Part shown: positions 8,530 through 16,263 of the stretch, piece by piece
Layout: every line of letters begins with the position of its first letter
Position numbering within the stretch: the stretch's first letter is position 1
Assembly (NCBI GenBank): GCA_946479435.1
Contig: CAMLFX010000030.1
Coordinates: 1 to 30,114, forward strand
Direction of reading: 5' to 3'
DNA from: an uncultured Sphingobacteriales bacterium
GTDB taxonomy: Bacteria > Bacteroidota > Bacteroidia > Chitinophagales > Chitinophagaceae
DNA: 30,114 nt
The notes under the pieces: generated by a model
Told to the model about the DNA's origin: nothing
What the model saw: only the letters and a program-made list of their open reading frames with translations
Databases searched by the model: none
Program-made: the position numbers and the translations under genes

Positions 8530-9165
8530 GTGGAAGCAAAACTCATATTATTAGGTGGCGGCGGTCATTGCAAATCTTGCATTGATGTAATTGAGAGCGC
8601 CGGTAATTATGAGATAGCAGGTATACTTGATAAAGAAGAATCCCTCCACACATCTATATTGAGATACAAAGTTATTGGCGCCGACAAGGATATTCTTCAA
8701 TATCATGAAAAGGGCTACCACTTTTTAATAACTGTTGGGCAGATAAAAAATGCCAACATCCGTAAAAAGCTTTTTAAAACACTTACAGATATAGGTGCTG
8801 TTATTGCAACAATAATTTCCCCACATGCAAAGGTTTCAAAATATGCGACGTTGGGTAAAGGAACTATTGTAATGCATAATGCCACAGTAAATGCAGCTGC
8901 AAGAATTGGCGATAATGTTATTATAAATACCGGTGCTAATATCGAACACGATGCTGCTATTGGTAATGACTGCCATATTTCTACAAACGCAGTAATAAAC
9001 GGCGATTGTGTTATTGGTAACGAAGTTTTTATAGGTAGTAATGCAACTATATCAAGCCAGGTAGAAATCGGTGACAATGTCGTTATTGGTGCAGGAGCAG
9101 TAGTCTATAAGAATATTAAACAGCAGGGTACCTATGCTGGTAATCCTGCAAAAATTATAAGCTAA
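8530..9165 (+). CDS. NeuD/PglD-family sugar N-acetyltransferase, candidate LegH step
   Basis: A 211-residue protein starting with GTG two bases after the legC stop. The N-terminal Rossmann-like half has a GGGGH segment (residues 9-13) as in PglD. The C-terminal half (about 95-205) is a left-handed beta-helix of hexapeptide repeats. His140 followed by Asp141 sits at the position of the PglD catalytic base. PglD acetylates the 4-amino group of a UDP-sugar, so this enzyme is inferred to acetylate the new amino group made by LegC. The alternative is O-acetylation of the finished nonulosonic acid, as proposed for NeuD proteins of sialic acid loci. Its stop overlaps the legI start by 1 base. Confidence 0.82.
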   Translation: MEAKLILLGGGGHCKSCIDVIESAGNYEIAGILDKEESLHTSILRYKVIGADKDILQYHEKGYHFLITVGQIKNANIRKKLFKTLTDIGAVIATIISPHAKVSKYATLGKGTIVMHNATVNAAARIGDNVIINTGANIEHDAAIGNDCHISTNAVINGDCVIGNEVFIGSNATISSQVEIGDNVVIGAGAVVYKNIKQQGTYAGNPAKIIS

Positions 9166-10175
9166 TGCAAAGAACACTTATTATAGCAGAGGCTGGTGTT
9201 AATCATAATGGTAATTTAGATAACGCAGTAAAGCTGATAGACGCTGCAGTAGAGGCAGGTGTGGATTATGTAAAGTTTCAAACATTTAAGGCTGAAAAGC
9301 TGGTATCTAAGTCAGCTCAAAAAGCAGAATATCAAAAACAGAATACAGGCAACGAAACTGAGAGTCAATTACAAATGTTGCAAAAGCTTGAGCTTTCTGA
9401 AAGAGATCATGAATACCTGATAGACTATTGCAAATCGAAAGGTATCAAGTTCTTTTCTACAGCTTTCGATCTGGATTCGCTTGCATACTTATCTAAAATA
9501 GGCCTGACCCTGGTTAAGATACCATCAGGCGAGATCACTAATCTGCCTTATTTACGTAAGGCTGCATCTTTGTTCTCTGAAGTTATACTCTCAACAGGTA
9601 TGGCTACTATGCAAGAGATAAAAGACGCCATGAATGTGTTTCTTGAATCGGGTATAGGAAAAGAGAAGATTACTATTCTGCATTGCAATACAGAATACCC
9701 TACCCCAATGCAGGATGTAAACCTGAACGCAATGCTGCATATTCAGAAAGAATTTGGAACAGCAGTAGGCTATTCAGATCATACAATGGGTATTGAGGTA
9801 CCTATAGCAGCAGTAGCATTAGGCGGCACTGTTATCGAAAAGCATTTTACGCTTGATAAGAACATGCCGGGTCCTGATCATATAGCATCGTTAGAGCCAG
9901 ATGAATTGAAAGCGATGGTATCAGCTATACGTAATCTTGAAGCTGCACTATCAGGCAACGGAGTGAAAGAGCCTTCTGCATCAGAAAAGAAGAATATGGC
10001 TATTGGCCGCAAAAGCCTGGTTGCTAGTACAGACATAAAAAAAGGTGAGGTATTTACTGAACAGAATGTTACTGTGAAGAGGCCCGGTACAGGAATATCG
10101 CCTATGAAATGGGATAGTGTGATGGGGTTGACTGCTAAACAAGATTTTTCAGAAGATCAACTTATCGAATTGTAA
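9165..10175 (+). CDS. legI: Nonulosonic acid synthase (NeuB family; legionaminic acid synthase LegI)
   Basis: A 336-residue enzyme that condenses phosphoenolpyruvate with a six-carbon amino sugar to give the nine-carbon acid. Seen: the AEAGVNHNG start, the IPSGEI strand (119-124), the NTEYP loop, and the metal ligands His206 (in YSDHT) and His227 (in EKHFT). A C-terminal antifreeze/SAF-type domain covers about 278-336. NeuB, LegI and PseI cannot be fully separated by eye, but the neighbouring legB, legC and hydrolysing epimerase genes point to legionaminic acid over pseudaminic acid; there is no PseB or PseG gene. It overlaps the upstream stop by 1 base. Confidence 0.9.
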   Translation: MQRTLIIAEAGVNHNGNLDNAVKLIDAAVEAGVDYVKFQTFKAEKLVSKSAQKAEYQKQNTGNETESQLQMLQKLELSERDHEYLIDYCKSKGIKFFSTAFDLDSLAYLSKIGLTLVKIPSGEITNLPYLRKAASLFSEVILSTGMATMQEIKDAMNVFLESGIGKEKITILHCNTEYPTPMQDVNLNAMLHIQKEFGTAVGYSDHTMGIEVPIAAVALGGTVIEKHFTLDKNMPGPDHIASLEPDELKAMVSAIRNLEAALSGNGVKEPSASEKKNMAIGRKSLVASTDIKKGEVFTEQNVTVKRPGTGISPMKWDSVMGLTAKQDFSEDQLIEL

Positions 10176-10178
10176 GCA

Positions 10179-11150
10179 ATGGAATTAGAGCAATATAAAT
10201 CAGGTGACGAAGTTCAGATATTAGACCTTTTTCATAAGGCCTTTGGGAAAGAGCTGTCACATGAATTTTGGAAGTGGCGCTTTGCAGATAACCCTTTTTT
10301 TGAACCACATTTAATAAACCTGATGTGGGAAGGGGAGGTACTGGCAGGACACTACGCAGTATCGGCAAGTGAAATAGTAATGAATGGTAAAACATATCTG
10401 ACAAGCCTATCGGGTACTACAATGACACACCCTGATTTTGCAGGCAAAGGTATTTTTACCGATCTGGCCTTAACCCTGTACGATAGGATTGCACAAGACT
10501 ATGGTGTGAATATGGTATTAGGTTTTCCTAATAAAAACTCACATTACGGGTTGGTGAAAAAGATAGAATGGAAAGATGTAGCAATACTTCCAACCTTATC
10601 TATCAATTCAGGTAAACTGAAAAATACTGCTAACGATAATGTAAGGCGGATTGAGCGCTTTACTGAAGCGCATAGCTCATTTGCTAATAGCTCGATTGAA
10701 GAACTAGGGTTTTCAATATATACCAACAGGTCAGCGAAATATCTTAACTGGAGATATCTTGATTGTCCGATAAATGATTATAACTGTTTTGAATACATCG
10801 AAGATGGTACTATAAAAGGCATCATCATAACTAAGCGGTTTGCATCTTTTACTACGCCCGGCGAATTTGAGATTGATATTGTAGAAGTTTTCTGTAATGC
10901 AAATATTGGTGTGCTCGATGTACTCATGACTGCTGTAAATTATTTTTATAATATCAAGGGTAATGCGTTCAGTAAAATGAATATGTGGATGTCGGTTTTA
11001 GATGCAAGGCATCTGCTGCTGGAAAAACTTGGTTTCAGTATTGGGCTGCCACTCACATTTATGTGCACCAAAGCATTTAAGCCGGGGTTTGAAGCGATTT
11101 ATAATTATCAAAACTGGTATATCTCTATGGGAGATTCAGATGTTTATTAA
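10179..11150 (+). CDS. GNAT-family acyltransferase in the nonulosonate cassette
   Basis: A 323-residue cytoplasmic protein. The N-terminal half (about 1-160) contains the GNAT acyl-CoA pyrophosphate-binding segment HPDFAGKGIFTDL (around residues 88-100) followed by an amphipathic helix. The second half (about 185-310) also looks like a degenerate GNAT fold, as in the larger two-domain members. It starts 3 bases after legI and ends 8 bases before legG. The position suggests it acylates an amino group on a pathway intermediate or the finished acid. It could perform the LegH step itself or attach a different acyl group. Substrate and acyl donor cannot be read from sequence. Confidence 0.75.
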   Translation: MELEQYKSGDEVQILDLFHKAFGKELSHEFWKWRFADNPFFEPHLINLMWEGEVLAGHYAVSASEIVMNGKTYLTSLSGTTMTHPDFAGKGIFTDLALTLYDRIAQDYGVNMVLGFPNKNSHYGLVKKIEWKDVAILPTLSINSGKLKNTANDNVRRIERFTEAHSSFANSSIEELGFSIYTNRSAKYLNWRYLDCPINDYNCFEYIEDGTIKGIIITKRFASFTTPGEFEIDIVEVFCNANIGVLDVLMTAVNYFYNIKGNAFSKMNMWMSVLDARHLLLEKLGFSIGLPLTFMCTKAFKPGFEAIYNYQNWYISMGDSDVY

Positions 11151-11158
11151 TTAAGAGC

Positions 11159-12325
11159 ATGAACAAAAGGAAGATAATAGCGGTAACAGGTGCCAGGTCA
11201 GATTATGATCTGCTGTTTAAGGTATATGAAAAACTGAATGCTGATGACAGGTTCGATTTTTCAATTATCATAACAGGTCCCAACCTGTCCGATACATTTG
11301 GATATACCGCAAAGAATATTGAGAATGATAATTTTCGCATAGCAGGTAAAATATTTAATCTGGTCGATTCGAACCAAAAAGTGGGCAGGGCTGTTTCAGT
11401 GGGATATCAAATACCATCGCTGGCACATATTCTTTTGCAGGAGCAACCTGATATTGTTTTAGTGGCCGGCGATAGGGAAGAAGCAATTACTGTTACGCTT
11501 ACTTGTGCCTATATGGATATTGCTGTTGCACACTTTTTTGGTGGTGATATTGCGAAAGATGGTAACATTGATAATTCGGTACGCTATGCAGCAAGTAAAT
11601 TTGCGCATATACATTTCCCTTCATTACCAGAACATAGAAATACCTTATTAAAACTAGGTGAAGATGATTGGAGGATATTTGTTGTAGGTAATCCTGCTCT
11701 CGATCGCCTTTTGTCTGTTGAAAACTTATCGCCTGCTGATACCTTTTCAAGGATCACAGATAATAAGAACATTTTGGACTATTGTGTGTTGATACAACAC
11801 TCTATAATAACACAGGTAGAAGAACAAGCAGCACATATAAGGATAACACTTGACAGTGTACTGAAAACAGGATTGCATTGCTTTATCAATTATCCGAATT
11901 CTGATGCCGGTAACAATGCCATTATACTTGCTTACCAGGAGTATGTACAGAAATATCCCGACAAATTTACGCTATTCAAAAACCTGGATCGAACTACTTA
12001 TGTGAACCTGCTGAAAAATGCATTGTTCCTTATTGGCAATTCCAGCTCTGGTTTGGTAGAAGTAGGTTCTCTGGGCTTACCTGCAATAAATGTAGGCGAG
12101 CGTCAGCGTGGCCGCCTGCATGGCGATAACGTAATATTTGTTGATAATGATGAGCAGCAAATATTAAAAGCAATTGATACTGTTTTGCACGATCAGCCAT
12201 TCAGAGATAAGGTAGCACAGAAAATCAACCCTTATGGTGATGGTAACTCTTCGCAAAAGGTTATAGATGTTCTGGCGAGTATTGAATTAGGAAATAAATT
12301 ATTACATAAGAATATTACGTATTAG
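11159..12325 (+). CDS. legG: Hydrolysing nucleotide-sugar 2-epimerase (NeuC family; LegG)
   Basis: A 388-residue GT-B-fold epimerase. TGARSDY near the N-terminus, AGDREE (about 102-107), HFFGGD, the HFPSLPEHR segment, GNPALD, and GNSSSGLVE in the C-terminal nucleotide-binding half are all family signatures. In the legionaminic pathway it releases the nucleotide and inverts C2, giving the 2,4-diacetamido-trideoxymannose that LegI uses. Its order after legI matches the neuB2-neuC2 order of Campylobacter. It is followed by a 23-base gap, one of the wider gaps in the operon, which holds no clear terminator. Confidence 0.88.
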   Translation: MNKRKIIAVTGARSDYDLLFKVYEKLNADDRFDFSIIITGPNLSDTFGYTAKNIENDNFRIAGKIFNLVDSNQKVGRAVSVGYQIPSLAHILLQEQPDIVLVAGDREEAITVTLTCAYMDIAVAHFFGGDIAKDGNIDNSVRYAASKFAHIHFPSLPEHRNTLLKLGEDDWRIFVVGNPALDRLLSVENLSPADTFSRITDNKNILDYCVLIQHSIITQVEEQAAHIRITLDSVLKTGLHCFINYPNSDAGNNAIILAYQEYVQKYPDKFTLFKNLDRTTYVNLLKNALFLIGNSSSGLVEVGSLGLPAINVGERQRGRLHGDNVIFVDNDEQQILKAIDTVLHDQPFRDKVAQKINPYGDGNSSQKVIDVLASIELGNKLLHKNITY

Positions 12326-12348
12326 TTTTACGAAACATATAATTACTC

Positions 12349-12747
12349 ATGTTTACAATAGGTCAAAAAGCAAGCATCACTAAAACTTTCTCGGAAGAAG
12401 AAGTACTTGATTTTTCAAAAAAATCGATGGATGATAATCCTATTCATTTCGATAAAGAATATGCAGCTACTTCGCGTTTCAAACAGCGCATTGTACAAGG
12501 TCCTTTTGTGGCATCATTAATTGGTGGTATACTGGGTTCTAAGCTTCCTGGGCCTGGTACTATATACATCAATCAAACAACTAACTTTTTACTGCCTGTA
12601 TATATCGGTGAAACTGTGACGGCTCATGCAGAAATAGCATCTGTAAGAGAGGATAAACCGGTAATTAAATTGCGCACCTGGGTTGAAAAGGAAAGTGGTG
12701 AAAAGGTGATAGAAGGCGAAGCAACGATATTGTTTTTAGGCGCATAA
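12349..12747 (+). CDS. MaoC-like (R)-specific enoyl-CoA hydratase-type hot-dog protein
   Basis: A 132-residue single hot-dog domain. The segment SMDDNPIHFD (26-35) matches the hydratase signature SGDxNPxH, with Asp28 and His33 as the catalytic pair of PhaJ. The following VQG (49-51) has Gln where many PhaJ enzymes have His. Such enzymes hydrate 2-enoyl-CoA to (R)-3-hydroxyacyl-CoA. A fatty-acyl enzyme inside a sugar operon suggests supply of a 3-hydroxyacyl (for example 3-hydroxybutyryl) donor for N-acylation of the nonulosonic acid; this is inference. It starts 23 bases after legG and ends 10 bases before the deacetylase gene. Confidence 0.85.
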   Translation: MFTIGQKASITKTFSEEEVLDFSKKSMDDNPIHFDKEYAATSRFKQRIVQGPFVASLIGGILGSKLPGPGTIYINQTTNFLLPVYIGETVTAHAEIASVREDKPVIKLRTWVEKESGEKVIEGEATILFLGA

Positions 12748-12757
12748 CACAACAAAA

Positions 12758-13429
12758 ATGAAGAACGTAATTGTAATATCTGCACACCCGGACGATGAAA
12801 TATTAGGTGCAGGCGGTGCAATATTAAAGCATATAGCCAATGGTGATAAAGTTTATTGGTTAATAACAACCAATGTATTTGAATCGCAAGGCTTTTCTAA
12901 AGAGCGTGTAGAAAGCAGGCAGAAAGAAATAGAAAGAGTGGCTGAAAGTGTTGGCATCACTAAAACATTTAAGCTTACTTATCCTACTATGACTTTGTCA
13001 AGCAGCTCCTTGATAAAATTGGTACCTGAAGTATCGGCAATATTTACTGAAGTTAAACCTGAAATAATTTATTGTCTTAACCGTTCGGATGCGCATTCCG
13101 ATCACCGCATTACTTTCGATGCTGTGATGGCATGTACAAAATCTTTCAGATATCCATTTATTAAGCAGGTGCTATTATATGAATGTATATCAGAAACTGA
13201 ATTTGCACCGGCTGTACCTGAGAAAGTATTTATGCCTAACTACTTCATCGATGTCTCTTCATATTTCGATAAAAAGATCGAAATAATGAAAATATACGAA
13301 TCTGAATTAGGTGAGCACCCCTTCCCAAGGAGTGTAAGAAATATGGAAGCACTGGCAACATTTCGTGGTGCTAGCGTAGGTGTAGAATATGCAGAGGCTT
13401 TCCAACTTGTAAAATTCATCGATAAATAA
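12758..13429 (+). CDS. PIG-L/LmbE-family N-deacetylase
   Basis: A 223-residue zinc-dependent deacetylase. AHPDDE (9-14) provides zinc ligands His10 and Asp13 and a general-base Asp. HSDH (113-116) supplies the third ligand, His116. The C-terminal GVEYAEAF segment is typical of LmbE proteins acting on sugar N-acetyl groups. In this setting it probably removes an N-acetyl group from a GlcNAc-type precursor or from the nonulosonic acid, opening an amine for another acyl group. The actual substrate is unknown. Its stop overlaps the start of ptmE by 1 base, so it is coupled to the core pathway. Confidence 0.88.
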   Translation: MKNVIVISAHPDDEILGAGGAILKHIANGDKVYWLITTNVFESQGFSKERVESRQKEIERVAESVGITKTFKLTYPTMTLSSSSLIKLVPEVSAIFTEVKPEIIYCLNRSDAHSDHRITFDAVMACTKSFRYPFIKQVLLYECISETEFAPAVPEKVFMPNYFIDVSSYFDKKIEIMKIYESELGEHPFPRSVRNMEALATFRGASVGVEYAEAFQLVKFIDK

Positions 13430-14478
13430 TGAGCAATCTTATAGACCATATAATCCATAAAGATGAAACTGTACGTGCTGCGTTAACGAAACTGAATAAC
13501 CTGGGGTCTGATGCTATTTTGTTTGTTGTTGACGACGACAGGAAATTAATGGGTTCATTAACAGATGGAGACCTTCGTAGAGGGTTTATTAATAATTTAG
13601 ATTTCGAAGATCCGTTATCGAATTTTATTCAGAAGAATCCTGTGTTCATCACTAAAGGCCATTATGATCTCGATCAACTCGAAACTTACAAGAATAGAAA
13701 TTTTAAAATAATTCCTATACTCGATAATGATCACTGTATAGTTGATATTATCAATTTCAGGATTCAGAAAACGATAATACCCGCTAATGCCGTACTTATG
13801 GCTGGTGGTAAAGGGAAAAGATTATTGCCGCTGACTGCTAATACCCCTAAGCCATTACTAAAGATTGGTGATAAACCTATTATTGAATACAATATCGATA
13901 GACTTATCAGTTACGGTATTAAAAATATTCACTTAAGTATAAATTATCTGGGCGAGCAACTTGTTGAATATTTTGGTGATGGCAATAATAAAAATGCTAA
14001 CATCAAATATGTAAAAGAATCGAAACCGCTAGGTACGGTGGGTTCAGTATTGCTGATAGATGAACATGAGTATGATGATATACTCATAATGAATAGCGAC
14101 TTGCTAACTAATATAGATTTTGCTGATTTTTTTGCGACGTATAAAAAGGCTAATGCTGATATGGCTGTGGCAGCTACCTCTTATTTTGTAGATGTGCCCT
14201 ACGCAGTGCTTGAAACTGATACAGAAAATAATGTACGTTCTTTAAAAGAAAAGCCCAGGTACACTTATTATTCTAATGCAGGTATTTACCTTCTGAAAAA
14301 AAGTCTGTTAGAAAAAATACCTAAAGATGATTTCTTCGATATAACCGATCTGATGGATATCATTTTGAAGGAAAAAAGAAAAATGGTTACCTATCCTATC
14401 ACAGGCTATTGGTTAGATATTGGCAAGCACGAAGATTTTAAAAAAGCACAGGAAGACATAAAGCACATAATATTTTAG
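13429..14478 (+). CDS. ptmE: CBS-domain sugar-1-phosphate nucleotidyltransferase (PtmE type)
   Basis: A 349-residue fusion of two CBS domains (about 8-115, with the GSLTDGDLRRGF motif) and a nucleotidyltransferase domain (about 118-349). The latter has the signature MAGGKGKRLLPLT (124-136) followed by PKPLL, and later the MNSDLLTNID acidic segment. In Campylobacter jejuni PtmE makes the GDP-linked amino sugar that feeds LegB, so its presence argues for a GDP- over a UDP-linked pathway. The CBS pair may sense a nucleotide. It starts inside the deacetylase stop codon and ends 1 base before the acyltransferase-3 gene. Confidence 0.85.
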   Translation: MSNLIDHIIHKDETVRAALTKLNNLGSDAILFVVDDDRKLMGSLTDGDLRRGFINNLDFEDPLSNFIQKNPVFITKGHYDLDQLETYKNRNFKIIPILDNDHCIVDIINFRIQKTIIPANAVLMAGGKGKRLLPLTANTPKPLLKIGDKPIIEYNIDRLISYGIKNIHLSINYLGEQLVEYFGDGNNKNANIKYVKESKPLGTVGSVLLIDEHEYDDILIMNSDLLTNIDFADFFATYKKANADMAVAATSYFVDVPYAVLETDTENNVRSLKEKPRYTYYSNAGIYLLKKSLLEKIPKDDFFDITDLMDIILKEKRKMVTYPITGYWLDIGKHEDFKKAQEDIKHIIF

Positions 14479-14479
14479 T

Positions 14480-15544
14480 ATGTATGAAATAAATAAGAAC
14501 TCTTCATACGCTATAGATGCGGTTAGGGGTGTTTCTGCGCAACTAGTTTTAGTGGGGCATAGCTTGTCATTTTTTGGTTTTTATACAGCGCATCCCAAAC
14601 TACCAATTATTCAAAACCTTGGCGTAGTAATATTTTTTATTCTTTCAGGCTTCCTTATTATTTCTACTATACTTCGCCGTGGTGATGGGTATAGTTTTAA
14701 AGACTATTTTATCGATCGCTTTTCTCGCATTTATGTAGCATATATTCCTGCCTTGATATTTGTATTACTGATGGATAGAATATTTCTTGGCGCAACAAAT
14801 GAATTTACAAACCAGAGCGATTGGTTTGTGTTTGCAGGCAATACCCTGATGTTTCAAAACCACCCGCTTATTAATGCGATATCTCCTAAAGAGATAGAGG
14901 CATTTGGATCTGGCAGGCCATTCTGGACTGTTGCTATTGAGTGGTGGATATACCTGCTTGTGGGGTTTGTTTTTATTTACCTGAAAACAAAAAAGCTGTT
15001 TACCCCCAAAAACCTTTTTTTGTTTTTATTAGTCTTAATTGTTCCATTATATAATATAATAGGTCGTGGACAGGGATTAGTAATAACATGGATATTCGGA
15101 GCCCTGGTGGTTTATTTTGCTACGCTGAATGTGAAGTACAATACAAAGTATGTCTTATTGCTGATGGGTATATGTTGTGTTGCGTGGTTAATGCGGACAC
15201 TGAAATTTTCAGAACAAGATCAATATGACATGGGTATTTCATTTATTGCAGCAGTTTTCTTCTTGCTATTGCTAAAGCTGGCAGAGGTTAGAAATTGGGC
15301 CACAGATATGAATAAGCATGTAAAGTCCTTTTTCATACTTATTGCTAATTATTCATATTCTCTATATCTCGTACACTATACTATAATAATAATACTTGGA
15401 AAGTATTTGCCTAAAAATCAAAATGTGTTTGTACAGTTCGCAATATTATTTTTCACTTCAAACATTATTGCATTCATTTTTTATAGTATGACGGAGAAGC
15501 ACACATACCGATTTAAAAACTTCTTAAAAAACAGGCTACCATGA
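14480..15544 (+). CDS. Membrane acyltransferase-3 family protein
   Basis: A 354-residue integral membrane protein with about ten hydrophobic segments. The N-terminal DAVRGVSAQLVLVGHS stretch has Arg16 and His27 in the R-x10-H spacing that marks acyltransferase-3 enzymes such as O-antigen O-acetylases. It is inferred to O-acylate the polysaccharide or a lipid-linked repeat unit, using acyl-CoA from the cytoplasm. It lies inside the nonulosonate cassette, between ptmE and legF, and overlaps legF by 4 bases (ATGA). This suggests its target is the nonulosonic acid residue and not another sugar of the repeat. Confidence 0.86.
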   Translation: MYEINKNSSYAIDAVRGVSAQLVLVGHSLSFFGFYTAHPKLPIIQNLGVVIFFILSGFLIISTILRRGDGYSFKDYFIDRFSRIYVAYIPALIFVLLMDRIFLGATNEFTNQSDWFVFAGNTLMFQNHPLINAISPKEIEAFGSGRPFWTVAIEWWIYLLVGFVFIYLKTKKLFTPKNLFLFLLVLIVPLYNIIGRGQGLVITWIFGALVVYFATLNVKYNTKYVLLLMGICCVAWLMRTLKFSEQDQYDMGISFIAAVFFLLLLKLAEVRNWATDMNKHVKSFFILIANYSYSLYLVHYTIIIILGKYLPKNQNVFVQFAILFFTSNIIAFIFYSMTEKHTYRFKNFLKNRLP

Positions 15545-16263
15545 ATGTATTAATAACTATCTGTGCTCGTGGTGGTTCAAAAGGTATACCGGGTAAGAAT
15601 GTTAAGGAGTTGAACGGTAAACCTCTTATTTATTATACAATTGAAACCGCTGAGAAATTCCGGGGACTAGGTTATTCAGTAGATATCATCCTATCGACAG
15701 AATCGGCTGAAATAAAAAAAATTGTAGAAGCTGGTAATTACTCTATAGATACATCTTATACAAGACCGGAAGAGCAGGCAACAGATACAGCAGGTAAACT
15801 GGATGTGATAATTAATGCTATGAACTATAGCGCTGAAAAGAATCGCAAAGAATATGATTTTGTAATTGATATGGATGTAACGTCGCCATTGAGGAATGCA
15901 AAAGATATTCAAAATGCATTGGTGTTATTACAGAATGATGCTGAGGCGAACAATATATTTTCAGTAAGTCCCGCTAATAGAAATCCATATTTTAATATGG
16001 TAGAAGAGGATGGCAACGGGTATTACAAACTTTGTAAAGAAGGAAAGTTTTTAACCAGGCAATCTGCCCCCAAGGTGTATGATATGAATGCATCGTTCTA
16101 CATCTTTAAAAAGATGTTTTTTGATAAAAATCTTAGAACCGCTATTAACGATCGTACATTAATTTATGAAGTGCCGCATTTATGTTTTGATCTCGATCAT
16201 AATATCGATTTCGAATTTATGAGTTATTTATTGGCAACAGGTAAACTAGATTTTACATTGTAA
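15541..16263 (+). CDS. legF: CMP-nonulosonic acid synthetase (LegF/PtmB, NeuA family)
   Basis: A 240-residue cytidylyltransferase that activates the nine-carbon acid with CTP. The N-terminal ICARGGSKGIPGKN (7-20) is the CTP-binding signature, and DMDVTSPLR is the metal- and substrate-contacting segment of the family. Length fits single-domain NeuA/LegF enzymes. It is flanked by the acyltransferase (4-base overlap) and the ptmF-like oxidoreductase (1-base overlap). The order ptmE, then ptmF and ptmB, then ptmA resembles the Campylobacter flagellin glycosylation locus, apart from inserted genes. Confidence 0.9.
   Translation: MNVLITICARGGSKGIPGKNVKELNGKPLIYYTIETAEKFRGLGYSVDIILSTESAEIKKIVEAGNYSIDTSYTRPEEQATDTAGKLDVIINAMNYSAEKNRKEYDFVIDMDVTSPLRNAKDIQNALVLLQNDAEANNIFSVSPANRNPYFNMVEEDGNGYYKLCKEGKFLTRQSAPKVYDMNASFYIFKKMFFDKNLRTAINDRTLIYEVPHLCFDLDHNIDFEFMSYLLATGKLDFTL

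Noticed and set aside
6372..12325. Sialic acid (Neu5Ac) or pseudaminic acid pathway
   Set aside because: The legB-type dehydratase and legC aminotransferase are not needed for Neu5Ac, and PseB/PseG-type genes are absent; the set fits legionaminic acid better.
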